DNA from: Vulcanisaeta distributa JCM 11213
GTDB lineage: Archaea; Thermoproteota; Thermoprotei; Thermoproteales; Thermocladiaceae
Assembly (NCBI GenBank): GCA_001316125.1
Contig: BBCS01000004.1
Coordinates: 77,281 to 141,280 of the forward strand
Direction of reading: 5' to 3'
DNA: 64,000 nt
Part shown: positions 1 to 10,811 of the stretch, piece after piece
How the letters are laid out: every line of letters begins with the position of its first letter
Numbering within the stretch: the first letter of the stretch is position 1
Made by a program: the position numbers and the translations under genes
The notes under the pieces: generated by a model
Seen by the model: the letters and a program-made list of their open reading frames with translations, nothing else
Told to the model about the DNA's origin: nothing
The model's database searches: none

Positions 1-577
1 ATCTAACGGTTGTTTCGAAGCTCCTTGAGTTATTGTTAATTGCCGAGATTGCCTCATCAATCATCTTCATTATCTTAGCTAATTCATCAGCTGTTAAGCC
101 AGCAATACCGTTTAAGATACTTGGTATCTCGGTTGATTCCTTAATATTAGGTAAGTGCAGTATTGATGTATCCGACATATCAGGTAATGAATAACCTATT
201 ACCACATCTATTGACGTGTTATCTATCATAATTACATACTCATCGCTTATGCCGAGTTTCTCGGTGAATTCCATAGCCTGCTTAATGGACATGAGTACAT
301 TTGTATAGTAATTGATTGCATCTCTAATCGCCTCCTTATAGCCGCCGGCCGTTAGTGCGTATATTACCTCGATATCATCAGCCTTAGTCGTTATGTTCAT
401 GCTGCCCTTAATGAACGTGGTCGAGGACTTACTTCTTAATTCCTTGATTAGTTTATTCACGGACTCATTATCTGGATTGTAAGCATATATTTCATTGATG
501 ACTTGCATTATCTCATTAAGTTTATTACCAAGATCTAGAGCTATATCCCTTAACCTATCACTTCTTAGTACTATCAA
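1..577 (-). CDS. Hypothetical helical protein, C-terminal part beyond the window
   Basis: Open frame on the minus strand running off the left edge, so its C-terminus is missing. It probably starts at the TTG at 577, inside the last codons of the upstream gene (overlap about 20 nt, different frame), which suggests translational coupling. The visible ~190 residues are mostly charged and helical, with a stretch resembling strand-helix (EYVIMIDNTSIDVVIGY) in the second half. I do not recognise the family. It is the last visible member of a minus-strand operon of small helical proteins behind a ribbon-helix-helix protein. The neighbour upstream ends in a similar hydrophobic-strand plus IN/ID motif, so they may be distant relatives or partners. 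Confidence 0.6.
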   Translation of the reverse strand, partial: MIVLRSDRLRDIALDLGNKLNEIMQVINEIYAYNPDNESVNKLIKELRSKSSTTFIKGSMNITTKADDIEVIYALTAGGYKEAIRDAINYYTNVLMSIKQAMEFTEKLGISDEYVIMIDNTSIDVVIGYSLPDMSDTSILHLPNIKESTEIPSILNGIAGLTADELAKIMKMIDEAISAINNNSRSFETTVR

Positions 578-947
578 GGTTAATCACCACCAGTGATGGT
601 ACATCGCTAAAGTACCTGACCATGGCTTTAAACCCATAATCCTTAAGCTTGCCTAACCTGGTCTCGAGGGTCTCATAAATTGCGTATTCTAGCTTAAGAA
701 ATTGAAGAGCCCTCAAAAACAATTCCCTATAGGCCTCCTTTGATGGTTCTCTATATAGGATTATCGATATTGAGTTAGGTATATCAATGACAATTCTCTC
801 ACTTTTATCGGGTAAGTTGTTTTCACTGATTATCTTCTTGTAAATTTCGTATAGGTTCTTCACATACTCAGAGACCCTTTTCTTATTCTCAAGAACCCTC
901 CTATGTAATTCCTTCACATCAATGCTCATGTCAAGGTTTGCGCTCAT
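558..947 (-). CDS. Hypothetical helical protein (129 aa)
   Basis: Intact 129-codon frame, ATG start overlapping the stop of the upstream gene by 4 nt (ATGA), the usual sign of an operon. The first ~90 residues are charged and helix-prone with coiled-coil character. The end (SLVVINLDSTKK) looks like a single hydrophobic strand followed by a basic tail, much like the C-terminus of the upstream gene (VMVMIDYANKKTRLVIMP). No known domain recognised. The similar ends suggest that the two proteins are related or form a common assembly; that is inference. Confidence 0.7.
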   Translation of the reverse strand: MSANLDMSIDVKELHRRVLENKKRVSEYVKNLYEIYKKIISENNLPDKSERIVIDIPNSISIILYREPSKEAYRELFLRALQFLKLEYAIYETLETRLGKLKDYGFKAMVRYFSDVPSLVVINLDSTKK

Positions 948-1339
948 GGCATTATCACCAGCCTCGTCTTCTTATTGGCATAATCTATCATAACCATTAC
1001 GGATGCATTTCTATCCTTAATTCCACTTAGGTACTTACTCACCTTCTCAATTTGGCCTATTACATAATTAATATTGTCGTCTATTGCGTTCAATTTATTT
1101 AATAGCCACGTTGAGTGAGGCACAATATGTATATTTAATGCATGTGGTATGGCCTGCACAGTTATTACCTGATGGGACGGTTGAAAACCAAGTTTCATGA
1201 GTTTCTCCTCCACGTCAGCGTTTATTTTCAGTTTCTCCCTAATTACACCATAATGTTCCCTTAGAGTTGATAGTTGTTCTTTAATTATATTCAATTTGTT
1301 TATTGCATCCTCAACCGTGCTAAATAATAGCACTAACAT
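944..1339 (-). CDS. Hypothetical helical protein (131 aa)
   Basis: Intact frame with an ATG start. Starts with a hydrophobic VLLF segment, followed by charged helices (about residues 12-50 and 85-110) and a terminal strand. It overlaps the next gene by 4 nt, so both are co-transcribed. The gap to the ribbon-helix-helix gene upstream is 78 nt. Family unknown. No catalytic motif or metal-binding pattern is visible, so a structural or scaffold role is more likely than an enzyme, but this is a guess. Confidence 0.7.
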   Translation of the reverse strand: MLVLLFSTVEDAINKLNIIKEQLSTLREHYGVIREKLKINADVEEKLMKLGFQPSHQVITVQAIPHALNIHIVPHSTWLLNKLNAIDDNINYVIGQIEKVSKYLSGIKDRNASVMVMIDYANKKTRLVIMP

Positions 1340-1417
1340 TCAGATTCTCATTAATTAGGCTATATTTATTCTTTACTTGTGAAATTGATAGAACGCCCCC
1401 CCTATGTAGAGACGGTA

Positions 1418-1648
1418 TTAAATCCTCTCCTCCCTAATTAACCTAGAGATCTCACTTATAGTCCTGTTTATGTCCCTAATATCATTATGTATAGCCATTA
1501 TTTCCGCCATAATCAATGAATTATCTAAACACTTAATGAGTAGGTCAGCCCAACTCTTTGAGCGATATATTTGCTTGAGCTTTTTCAGCTCTTCATATTG
1601 CTGCTCATCAACCTCAATCACGATTCTCTTCTTGCCATTCTTAGCCAT
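1418..1648 (-). CDS. Ribbon-helix-helix type small protein
   Basis: 76 aa. The N-terminus has a short basic strand (KKRIVIEVDEQQYEELKKL) followed by two helices, the layout of ribbon-helix-helix DNA-binding proteins: KRIVIEV would be the DNA-contacting ribbon. Residues ~45-76 form an extra helix (IMAIHNDIRDINRTISEI) that could be an oligomerisation or partner-binding tail. It is the first gene of the left-edge minus operon, so it may autoregulate the helical-protein genes downstream, in the manner of an antitoxin or plasmid-partition regulator. The RHH assignment rests on pattern only. Confidence 0.55.
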   Translation of the reverse strand: MAKNGKKRIVIEVDEQQYEELKKLKQIYRSKSWADLLIKCLDNSLIMAEIMAIHNDIRDINRTISEISRLIREERI

Positions 1649-1693
1649 GCAGCTAATGGACTATTAACTAATTTTAAAGTTAACCTTCTAGAA

Positions 1694-4116
1694 CTACTTG
1701 CCTCTTTTTTGCGATTTCGTAACACTAATCATAAATTCTGGTATTTCGACATACTTTACATAGTATTGAATGAGGACTTTAATTACCTCTCTAAGCATTA
1801 ACATAAGTGTCGATTTCCTAACACCAAGGACCTTGGCCGCCTCCCTCCAAGGCCTTGCCTGCAGAACCTTGCAAATCAATGCCTCCTCATAAAATTGAGG
1901 TAAGGCAATGCTGTCAAGACTCCTCCTCAGGTAATATGTCTTGACAAGCTCAGTTATTGCATCAGCCGTGTTTTCATACGTCATCGGGCCCCCATGAATA
2001 GGCAATTAAACGCCTAATCTGAGCCTCCGTGAGCCTAGGACTATACTCAGGATCGAGGGCTTGATCCCAATCAGTTAATAACATCCTAACAACGTCTGGC
2101 TCCATGTCATGGAATGGGCCTTGCAACGAATTAAGTAGTCTCAGCCTAAACTCCTTATTCGCGTAGATGGCAGCACTCCTGGCCTTCTCACTCATCGGCT
2201 TAACAAGTAATACACTATATTCACCACTTATTGGATTTCTCTCAGGGCTTATGTGGACCGGCATGTAACCATTCTTGATCCAGAAGTTCAGTAACTTAGC
2301 ATTAACGCCGAAACCAACACCAACCCAGTCAATACCCCCCCTTTCCCTGGCCTCCTCCTCAATCCTCCTAAGCATCTCAGTACCAAGACCCCCCCTGTCC
2401 TGAAGCTCTGGATGTGTCGCAATCCTAATGATCCTCCAACCCCCCCTTAACTTGGCGAAGTCCGTAAGCCCCCCAATACTTAATTAACCTATCCGGTATT
2501 ATGTTCCCAGGCAATTTCAACCCCCTCACAACCATGTCGATTAAGTCATCACTTATGCCACCCTCCTCAGCCAACTCCACAGACACAACGATCTTCCCAT
2601 TACTAAGCGTTAAAGCCCTTATGAAGTGGTGAGGTGCATCCATCATCATGCCCAGGTCGTCGGGTTCATTCCTATAATGGGCCTGAACATAAATACCGAA
2701 GAATTGCCTAAGCCTATCCTCACTTGATAGGAAGAACTCCTTAAGATTGGGTATTAGGTAATTGAATTCTCGCTTACTTATTAATTCATAATCCTCATCA
2801 GTTATTTTCGCAGGTTCGGCATCAAGTAACAAGGTGTCAAATAACCATTGTTCCACCGGATCATTAGGCGCATACCTAATTGGTTCCTTAAGCTCGTACT
2901 CAATGACCTTCGTATTTTTATCCTCACGTAAATACTTAAGGAACCTAAGGCTAAAGCCCCTACCTGCACCCTCATAACCATGTATCGTCGACGCATATAT
3001 AACCCTATTAAACCTCTCGTGTATTCCATATAGCACGGGAAGCGGTATCATCGCTGCCTCATCAACGACCACTATGTCCCTACCCTCCTCGCTAAGCATG
3101 TCGTAGGGCCTTACATAGTCTATGAAGATGGAGATACCAACCTTAACCGAAACAACATCACCACCCCAATAACTCACGTCCACATCATAATTCAGCGCCT
3201 TAAGGCCCTTTATCACGAACTCCATCAGCGTTGAGACATTGCTTGGGTTCATCGCGGTTACGGCAAACCTAGCCCTACCCTTAGCCTTCCTAAGCCTATG
3301 GGCAAGAGCCGCCAATGCCAAGCCAATGATTGCAGACTTACCCCCCCTGCCCCCCCTATCCGCTATCAACACAACATTCACCTTCCTACCCCCCCTCGGA
3401 GGCCTCTCCAGCAGTATTTCCATTGCTCTAAGTGCCTCGACCTGGTCCTGGGTCTTGGCAAGTTCATAAATGGCCTTTGAAAACCTAATCCTCTCAGGCA
3501 TTACCAACTCCCTTTGCTTCCATGGCTGGGAATCGCCAATGACCGGTTCCTTTATTATCTCGTCACCATCGACATTGATTATTAACGCCTTATTCATGCC
3601 CATTAACTTATTCCAAAATCTAATCTTTAAGAAATGCCTAACATCTTCAGGCCTATATTGAGGGACCAACAGGCTTTGTTGAAACTTCGTTAGTTGCCTA
3701 ACCCATTCATTTAATGGCGGCACCATGAATATGTAAATACCACCACCCCCCCTAACAATACCTCCCAGTCTACCCACGTCATTCGGCTTCAAGTCATTCA
3801 CTAGGTCTAGGATTGCGAAGTCTACGGTAATGCCGAGGAGCTTATCCGTATCCTTATACGGCCTATAATCAATACTTGCAGCAGCACCCTCAATAAACTC
3901 CTTGAACTTACTCATCCTCCTCTGCGCATCTGGGTACTCAGGTTGATACATGTATAGTCCATGCGGCTCCTTAACAATTGATGAGAATACCCTGAGGGCA
4001 TCTGCCACGTACTTAGCCAGCCTTTCTTCGTCAGTACCCACGAATACCACGAGCCTCCTGTGATTTGAAGACACGCCCTCCTTAACCAGACCTTGCAACA
4101 GCTCGGTCCAGCCCAT
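1694..4116 (-). CDS. tmcA: tRNA(Met) cytidine acetyltransferase TmcA, frame-broken
   Basis: RNA cytidine acetyltransferase of the Kre33/NAT10/TmcA family: ATP/GTP-dependent helicase module fused to a GNAT acetyltransferase that makes ac4C. In order: N-terminal DUF1726-like region, P-loop helicase (residues ~245-400, including VVVDEAAMIPLPVLYG), GNAT domain (DFAKLRGWRIIRIATHPEL, then DRGLGTEML) and a C-terminal tail (ALICKVLQARPWREAAKVLG). The reading frame is broken near 2470 and near 1990. The first break sits at a G6 run where G5 gives KYWGLTDFAKLRG; the second at C5 (1989-1993) where C4 gives YSWGPMTYEN. The P-loop reads DRGGRGGKS instead of the family DRGRGKS, each extra Gly lying in a G7 run. 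I treat it as one functional gene of ~800 aa. Start ATG at 4116. Confidence 0.9.
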
Positions 4117-4178
4117 ATCCTCAGTACAGCCTTATCAATGCGAATTAGGGCTTATAAACATATGCAATGCAGTAACTA

Positions 4179-4234
4179 CTGATGATTAAGCGCGTTGGTT
4201 CTGAGAAGTGATGAGTGACGGGCGAGAAGGATGA
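4179..4234 (+). ncRNA. Candidate C/D box sRNA
   Basis: Box C CTGATGA (4179-4185), a 15-nt guide, box D' CTGA (4201-4204), spacer GAA, box C' GTGATGA (4208-4214), a second guide beginning GTGACGGGCG, and a weak terminal box D (ATGA at 4231). A TATA-like CTTATAAAC at 4151 is correctly placed for a start near 4179. The second guide is complementary to CGCCCGTCAC, a universal stretch of the 16S rRNA decoding region. The first guide contains GCGCGTTGGT, also found in the sRNA at 55268. The poor last box D is the weak point; it may be a sequence error. Confidence 0.55.
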
Positions 4235-4235
4235 C

Positions 4236-4799
4236 TCACCTCCTTGGAAATATTGACCTGCAAGGCACCTGACCCCTCCTTACCATGCTCATGAATTCTA
4301 CGTATGAATTATAGACATCCTTAATCCACGCATTAATACCCTTAAAGTACACGGGCTCCGTATTCAATAACTCAAGCAACTCATCAGTACTCAGCTTATT
4401 TATATAGTAGCAGGGGGGGTCCTTCAGTAGTAGTACTCTGCGGTATTCCCTAGCCATAACCTCAGTCACAGGGGGGGTCCCAGCGTCATAATCCACATCA
4501 CTGATTAATGGTTCCACATCATCTAATGATATTTTATTCACAAACCCCCTACGCTCCCACTCATCAATAACGGAGTAGAAATACCTAATGAGGTCATCTA
4601 GATATGGACGTCCATTATTAAAATACATGAGAACTATTGGATGATTGAGCCACCCAGTTTTGTCATCTTTGAGTACATTGAGTTTCCTAAGTATTGCAAG
4701 TATAACCTGCTTAGTCTCAACTCTTTGCTTACCAAGCCTTAAGTTATCAAGGAATTTAGCTGATTTCTCATGATTAATATAGGGCCTAAATACCTGCAT
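4236..4799 (-). CDS. Pyrimidine dimer DNA glycosylase (T4 endonuclease V type)
   Basis: 187 aa. The N-terminus MQVFRPYINHEKSAKFLDN then RLGKQRVETKQ is the typical start of the PF03013 family (T4 DenV-like UV-damage glycosylase/AP lyase and its cellular relatives): a conserved Thr/Gln-rich turn and the RLGKQRVE helix. Length fits the cellular branch. It probably removes UV-induced pyrimidine dimers. Two G7 runs (4393-4399 and 4463-4469) insert one Pro each (KDPPCYY, GTPPVTEV). Start ATG at 4799; transcription is divergent from the Nuo-like pair. The family assignment is firm; activity on UV dimers is inferred from relatives. Confidence 0.8.
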   Translation of the reverse strand: MQVFRPYINHEKSAKFLDNLRLGKQRVETKQVILAILRKLNVLKDDKTGWLNHPIVLMYFNNGRPYLDDLIRYFYSVIDEWERRGFVNKISLDDVEPLISDVDYDAGTPPVTEVMAREYRRVLLLKDPPCYYINKLSTDELLELLNTEPVYFKGINAWIKDVYNSYVEFMSMVRRGQVPCRSIFPRR

Positions 4800-4980
4800 T
4801 AACGGTATCTCAAGATACTCCTTATTATTTTCTAACCCTCGGTAAATTAATGAAGGTAGTACTTAAAAATACGGTCTCTCCATAAGGCACGTATGCTAAT
4901 GAATAGCACCGAATTACAAAGGTATTACTTAATGATGTATCAATGTAGAAATGTATCATTAATCAAGAAGGCAATGGCAG

Positions 4981-6472
4981 GTGAGAATGATGCTCATACA
5001 AAGTGATCCAGTACTGTTAGTATCTCTAGCCTTACCTTTCGTGGCTTCAGTAATAGCTGGAATAATAGGTAAGAGGTTCAGTAGGGTTGCAATGATTATT
5101 ACCTCCGTATCCTTTATACCACTATTTATATATTCATCGTACTTACTAGCACTTGGCAAGGTTTACTTAATCCAACTTGGCACCTTACCAAGACCAATAG
5201 GTACGGTTTATTTAATAAGTGATGGCTTAAGTAATGCATTTGGTTTAGCAATAGCACTTGTTGGAATAGCACTAGAAATAGCTTCTTATCCATACATGAA
5301 GCATAGATTCCATGTGCTAGGACTAACTGAACAATTCGACGTATATTACCTGCTCTTTACATTATGTGCGGCAAGTATGGAATTACTGATATATTCATAT
5401 AATTTATTGTTAATGTATATAGCCCTAGAGGTTTCATTAATAACGCCTGTCATATTAATTTATTACTATGGTTATGATACGCAGGGCATGACAAGACGCT
5501 GGATCGCGCTCCTTTATTTCGTATACGGCATGTTAGCAAGTACATTATTCCTAATAGGTGCCGTTATGGTTGGTCTAGAGAATGGGACGATGGATCTCTA
5601 TGCAATAAGGAGCATATCAATTGCGGCGTGGGCTTTAATGTTCATAGGATTATTAATAAAATTACCAAGCTTTGGACGCATGTATGGATACCTTGGGTTC
5701 ACGGGTCTCATCCAACTCCAGTAGCGGCGTTAATATCAGGGCTTGTTGGCTTAATGGCTTATGTATTGGCTAGGATATACCTAGTTTCTCCATATTTCAT
5801 AGACATGTTTAGATTACCAATACTCGTTTATGCAATAGTCGGTGGTATCATAATAAGCCTTGGCGTAATTAGGCATAGTTACCACTATAAGTGGTTACTT
5901 GCATATTCAACAGCGGCTAATTCCACGTACTTATTAATAGGACTTGCACTAGGTCCTTACGGAATACTTGGACTAACAATGCATTATATATCACACTTAT
6001 TCGGCAAAACGATTCTCTTCATGACCGCCGCCTCAATAATTGTTTACTATGAGGAATTTGACATGAGAAAAATGGGTGGTCTTCAGACGTATATGCATCA
6101 GTCGGTGCAGCTGCTGTATTTGGCTGGATGGCACTTTCGGGAATACTAACATTATCAATGCTTGCTGAGTTTTACCTGTTCCTTGGGCTAATAAATGTTA
6201 TACTGCCATCATACCCATTGTGGGTATTTATAGGTTTAGCTAGTGGACTAGCTACCATATTTGTGTTAACGGGATACTATGGCTTCTGGGCTCTTAAGCA
6301 GGTGTTTTATGGGCAATCTAGGGGGGGTAATTACCATAAGGTAAACGTTGATCCCAAACTCGTAATACCATTATACGTACTTGGACTAGCTGCGATAATA
6401 CTTTTATTCCCACCAGCATCCACATACCTCGTGCATTCAGTATTAATGAGTATTAGTATGATAATGAGGTGA
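4981..6472 (+). CDS. NuoM/NuoN/MrpD-like proton-pumping membrane subunit, frame-broken
   Basis: Polytopic membrane protein (about 14 hydrophobic segments) of the complex I antiporter-like family (proton_antipo_M). Seen: the family lysine region after the break (HVWIPWVHGSHPTPVAALISG) and HYISHLFGKTILFMTAASI. Starts with GTG at 4981 (or ATG at 4987). It is split by single missing bases near 5680 (between LIKLPSFG and HVWIPWV) and near 6095 (before YASVGAAAVFGWMALSG), and should be read as one gene. It overlaps the next gene by 4 nt (ATGA). With the NuoL-like partner it would form the membrane pumping arm of a respiratory or hydrogenase-like complex; none of the soluble subunits is in the window. 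Confidence 0.8.
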
Positions 6473-8478
6473 TGAGCGTGTTCGAAACCTTACTTGGTGA
6501 ACTAATGGGATTAATGCTATTATCACCTATAATACTTGCTGCACCCATAGCTATTTACTGGTTATTTAACCAAGATCCAAGAAAGGCTAGGCCATTAGCT
6601 TATTTAGCGGTTATTGGTCTTGGCGTGTCCGCAATCATAGCCACTTATATAGAAATCGCATTTCCATGGATGAGCATAGCCTATAATACGCCTTGGATGA
6701 CCGTACTCACACCCAGCGGTAGCTTCACTATATATGTATCGTTTATTGTTAACTTTCTCAGCAGAAACATGGGATTATTAACTGCTTGGCTGGCCTTCAT
6801 AATAGGGTATATAGCTTGATTATTTAGCCGATGATTACAGACTTGGTTGGTTCTGGTTCTTCTATAATCTCTTTGCTGCATCCATGTTACTCACGGTATA
6901 TGCTAATGACTTATTGTTCATGTTCATTGGATGGGAAGGACTTGGTTTTAGTTCATGGGCATTAATAGGGCATTGGTACAAGGATGATGATGAGCTATCC
7001 TATGTTGGTAGATTTGGTGAGAAGTTAATTCTCGATAAACCAGCTTGGACAACACCATCTTATGCAGCATATAGAGCTATAGCCACTATAAGGTTTGGTG
7101 ACATGCCGATGCTCGGTGCAATAGCCGCAATAGGCATATTAGGCGGCTCCCTAATACTAACTCCAGTAAGTGGTGTTTCAGCCATAAACTGGTCTCATGT
7201 GATTTCAACACTCGGTACTGGCGGTACTATTGCCTTATTACTGGCATTCATGCTTGGTCCATTCACTAAGAGTGCCAGGTACCATTTAATGATTGGTTGC
7301 TTACTGCAATGACAGGTCCAACCTCAGTCTCAGCATTGCTTCACTCAGCAACGATGGTTGCGGCTGGCGTTTACGTATTCATGAGATTAACAGGGTCATT
7401 GTACGCGGCTAATATGATTAATAATTTGGGTGTTGAAATTGTGTATCTGGTTACGGTGTACATAGGGCTCCTAACCGCCCTATTAGGCGCGTTGTTTGCG
7501 ACCATGATTGATGAGAGGAAGGTTATACTGGCAGGTTCTACGATGTCCTCACTAGGCTTTATGATGGGTGTGACCGCATTAACGCCATTCATACCCCCCC
7601 AGGTGGTTCATGTGGGTGGGTACATCGTGCCGCTGGCGGTATTAGTCGCATTCTCATACTTAATAGTCCATGCTCTCTCAAAGGCAACGTTATTCCTAGT
7701 GAGTGGGCACCTGATCCATGTTACGCACACTAGGTTTAACATGGGTAACCTAGAACTAGGTAAGAGGATGAAGCTTGCATTCTATGCCACGTTAGCGGCG
7801 GCCATATCCCTCGGCGGTGTACCGCCGCTGGCTGGTTATTGGATACATGCAGCAATGGATGAAGTGGCTACGGAGACAATATCCGTGGTTGGATACGGCG
7901 CATACACATTAATGCTACTGGCGAGCCTGGCTTACGTGGCCTTCCTCGCCAGATTCACCTCCCTAAACTTCATTAAGGGTGAGGCGCCGCATGTCCATGA
8001 GGAGCATGGTAAGTATCCATTAATGGTTGCTGCCTATACAATAACAGGTACTGCGGCGTTGGCAGCCCTGGCAATACCCTTTGTATTAACGCCCCCCCAC
8101 ATATTCGTTGAGGCAGGTATAGATCCCGTGGTTATTGCCATAGGCATTGTTTTGTGGGTCATATTCGTAATTGCGCTGATAAAGCCTAGGGTTGGTAATC
8201 TAGGGTTAATAACAAGGATCTTTGAGAGGAGGTACTATCTGCAGGCGTTCATGGATGTGGTTTTAGCGGGCTTTGGGTACATATTGACGGTAGTCGCATT
8301 CTACATATATAAGGGTATTGACATATTCTTTGACTTCATAATACCGGATGCCACAATGGCGCTGTCGAGGTACATAAGGTCAATACAGAAGGGCTACCTA
8401 AGAACGTACCTAGAAATGCTACTTCTTGCACTAACAATAGTGATATTAGTAATCCTGATAATAATAGCATTACTTTGA
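6469..8478 (+). CDS. NuoL-like proton-pumping membrane subunit, frame-broken
   Basis: About 670 aa when joined. It contains the NuoL signature LLFMFIGWEGLGFSSWALIG and the quinone/proton channel motif PFNDWLLTAMTGPTSVSALL then HSATMVAAGVY. Breaks are at ~6815 (IGYIA joins LDYLADDYRLGW) and ~7270 (SAQVPFNDW, where one C of CCC seems lost). Two C7 runs at 7594 and 8092 give PP where one Pro is expected. The C-terminal ~120 residues carry the lateral helix region and a last TM segment (LLLALTIVILVILII). Translationally coupled to the NuoM-like gene. Function: proton translocation in a complex I-like or membrane hydrogenase-like assembly. Confidence 0.82.
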
Positions 8479-8499
8479 TGAGAGATGTGGAAAAGCCCA

Positions 8500-9683
8500 C
8501 TACTTCTTCGTTACCTGCCTTAAATACTCACTCTTTACATGGAGTATTAACTTAGGTAAGTCAATACCCATTGGGCAAACCTCCCTACAATTACCAGAGT
8601 GGGTACAGAACATCGCGGCAGGTCCCGCCTCCATTATGCCCCCCCTAGTCACCGCCGTCCATGGGATACCCATAGGCCCCCCGTGTACGGCGGTTTGCCA
8701 AACCTCGGCCCTATAGCCCAGTAGGTTGGGCAATGCATGCTACATCTACCACACCTTATGCAGAGCAGGATCTCCCAAAGTACTGGATCCTTTGCGGCTT
8801 TTTTCCTCCCATTATCTACAAGGACCATGTAAAACTCCCTGGGTCCCTGGGCAGGTGATACCCTGTACATCTCAACATCGGCAGTGCTACTCGGACCAGC
8901 GGTTAGGTTCACGTATGTTGGTGGGTAAAGCCCCGCATATGCTGCCTGCACCAGTGTCTCAATCATTGCGTGATATAGCGTCGGTACTATTTTCTCAATG
9001 CCATCATAGACAATGTGCACTGGGGGGGGTAATACACTGGTCATCCTTATATTGCCCTCATTCTCGACGAGCAGAACTGCGCCCGTGTCCGCAGCAATCG
9101 CGTTTGCACCCGTAATACCCACATTTGCCTTAAGGAATTTCTCCCTGAGGAATTCCCTAGCCCTTTGAGCAATGGCGACTGGGTCTGGTGGAACGTCAAT
9201 GCCAAGTCTCTCCTTCATTACCTGGGAGATCCTCTCCTTAGTCATGTGCAGTGCAGGTGCGAGTATGTGGCTTGGCTCTTCATTTGCTATTTGCACTAAG
9301 AACTCCCCCCCAAGGTCTGTCTCCCAAACCTCATTACCTAACTTTTCCAGGTAGGGTCTAAGCCCCCCCGTTTCCGTGGCGACGTTGTTCTTACTCATGA
9401 CTATAACCTTACCGCTACCCACGATTTTACCCACGATCTCCCTAGCCTCATCAGGTGTCTCGGCTAAGTAGAATTTGCCGCCTATCCTCTCGATGGACTT
9501 ACTCGTTAAATCTATGTAATAATCAAAGTTCCTAATTACCTCCTCCTTAGCCCTCCTAAGCTCCTTGGCCAGGTCCGGTAGGTATGGATGTCTCCTCAGA
9601 ATCTCGAAAACAGCGGGTATATTTGATGCCTTAGCCCTACTTATCGCAACATCCCAATTCGGGGGGGGTGCTAAGGACTCCAT
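8500..9683 (-). CDS. LutB-like iron-sulfur protein (LUD domain plus ferredoxin domain), frame-broken
   Basis: LUD domain (residues ~20-300: [34 protein letters not shown]) followed by two [4Fe-4S] motifs ([12 protein letters not shown] and [14 protein letters not shown]). This is the architecture of LutB/LldF, part of the lactate-oxidising LutABC-type system. A one-base loss near 8720 separates the two Cys clusters (CPTY joins [10 protein letters not shown]). I place the start at ATG 9683 (MESLAPP), because a TATA-like element (TATATATTTAAATAT) lies about 26 nt upstream; a longer frame opens at 9734. Two C8 runs each give PPP where two Pro are expected (LPPVH, APPNW). No lutA or lutC neighbour, so its electron partner is unknown. 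Confidence 0.82.
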
Positions 9684-9702
9684 ATGAGTAATTGCGTCAT
9701 TT

Positions 9703-9717
9703 ATTATATATTTAAAT
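9703..9717 (-). promoter_or_regulatory. TATA box of the LutB-like gene
   Basis: AT-rich TATA element (minus strand, core ATATTTAAATATATA) about 26 nt before the ATG at 9683, so the transcript would be leaderless. It lies in the 56-nt gap after the PurM-like gene, showing that the two minus-strand genes may not be strictly co-transcribed. Confidence 0.55.
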
Positions 9718-9739
9718 ATGAAATCTAACAGCAATGCAC

Positions 9740-10747
9740 TTACTTACTGTACTTTAAATGCCACAATCTCATGACATCATCCTCAATAAAACCATGAACC
9801 TCCTCAAGCACCCTACCATTACTAATTAATTCAATACCTGGTTCACCATTCACGACCTCGCCAATCACCGAGTAATTAATACCTAGTTTCTCTAACTTAT
9901 TCATTGCAACCTCCACTTGATTCCTTGGAACTGTGGCTATTAGCATGCCTGAGCTTAGGGATTTAAGTGGGTCGATGCCCAACGCATTAAATATGAGCCT
10001 CGTTTCCGGCAGAATTGGTATCTTATCTATATTAATTCTTAACCGTACATTACTGGCCTCGGCAACTTCAAGCAAACCCTGAAGTAAGCCACCCTCCGTT
10101 GGGTCATGCATTGAATTGGCAATATCGGCAATCTCAAGTGCCTCTTTAACAACGCTTATTTCCCTGAGAAATGCCCTCGCCCTATTAATAATCTCCTTAG
10201 AGACCCCCCCTTTACCCATTAATTCTTCCCCCCCAAAATCATTAGCCAGTACTGCCGTTCCTTCTAAGGCCACGTACTTAGTAACGAGAACTAAATCACC
10301 TGGTTTAGCCCCCCCTGAGGTTGTTACATAGCGATTGCCAATGCCTATGGCCGTGGTTGATGCAATGACCCTATCAATACCAGGCGTATATTCCGTATGG
10401 CCACCCACCAATGAGCCTCCTAATTCAATGAGTGCCCTGTTCACATCGCTCATAATCACTCTAATACCATCTTCACCAACGTTGCGTGGTAATAATAAGG
10501 TTAGTAAGAACCACCTTGGTTTTACACCCCTAACTGCAATATCATTAGCCACAATATTTACTGCGAACCAACCAACACCCTCAACCGCACCCGTTATTGG
10601 ATCCGTATGCATCACCAAATACTTATCTCCAACTCTAACCACTGCCGCATCCTCGCCAACCCTAGGTCCAATGATTATGTCGGGATCAGCAACACCTAGG
10701 TTTGTGAATATAATTCTCCTTAACGCCTCATTACTTAACTTAACCAT
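9740..10747 (-). CDS. AIR synthase-related protein (PurM/HypE/ThiL fold)
   Basis: 335 aa, intact. PurM-like ATP-binding fold: [23 protein letters not shown] (metal/ATP loop), [24 protein letters not shown], then the C-terminal half with [14 protein letters not shown] and SGMLIATVP. The DPTEGG motif is shared with HypE and related AIRS proteins. It resembles the archaeal 'AIR synthase-related' group rather than true PurM, HypE or ThiL, whose neighbours are absent. C7/G7 runs insert single Gly residues in [15 protein letters not shown] and MGKGGVSKE. The substrate cannot be deduced from the sequence. Confidence 0.75.
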   Translation of the reverse strand: MVKLSNEALRRIIFTNLGVADPDIIIGPRVGEDAAVVRVGDKYLVMHTDPITGAVEGVGWFAVNIVANDIAVRGVKPRWFLLTLLLPRNVGEDGIRVIMSDVNRALIELGGSLVGGHTEYTPGIDRVIASTTAIGIGNRYVTTSGGAKPGDLVLVTKYVALEGTAVLANDFGGEELMGKGGVSKEIINRARAFLREISVVKEALEIADIANSMHDPTEGGLLQGLLEVAEASNVRLRINIDKIPILPETRLIFNALGIDPLKSLSSGMLIATVPRNQVEVAMNKLEKLGINYSVIGEVVNGEPGIELISNGRVLEEVHGFIEDDVMRLWHLKYSK

Positions 10748-10811
10748 TAATTAGGGCTGTACTTTGGGTCATTTAAGGGTTCAGGCTGGGGGGGAGGTAA
10801 GGTTAATATAG

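Noticed and set aside
1571..1801. Plus-strand frames over the ribbon-helix-helix gene
   Set aside because: They are shadows of minus-strand genes with no codon or domain support.
1694..2005. Separate small HTH-like gene
   Set aside because: Its sequence continues the C-terminal tail of TmcA once the C5 run at 1989 is read as four.
4919..4960. Imperfect inverted repeat TTAATGAT...ATCATTAA
   Set aside because: Short and AT-rich; it occurs in an intergenic region without associated operator or terminator evidence.
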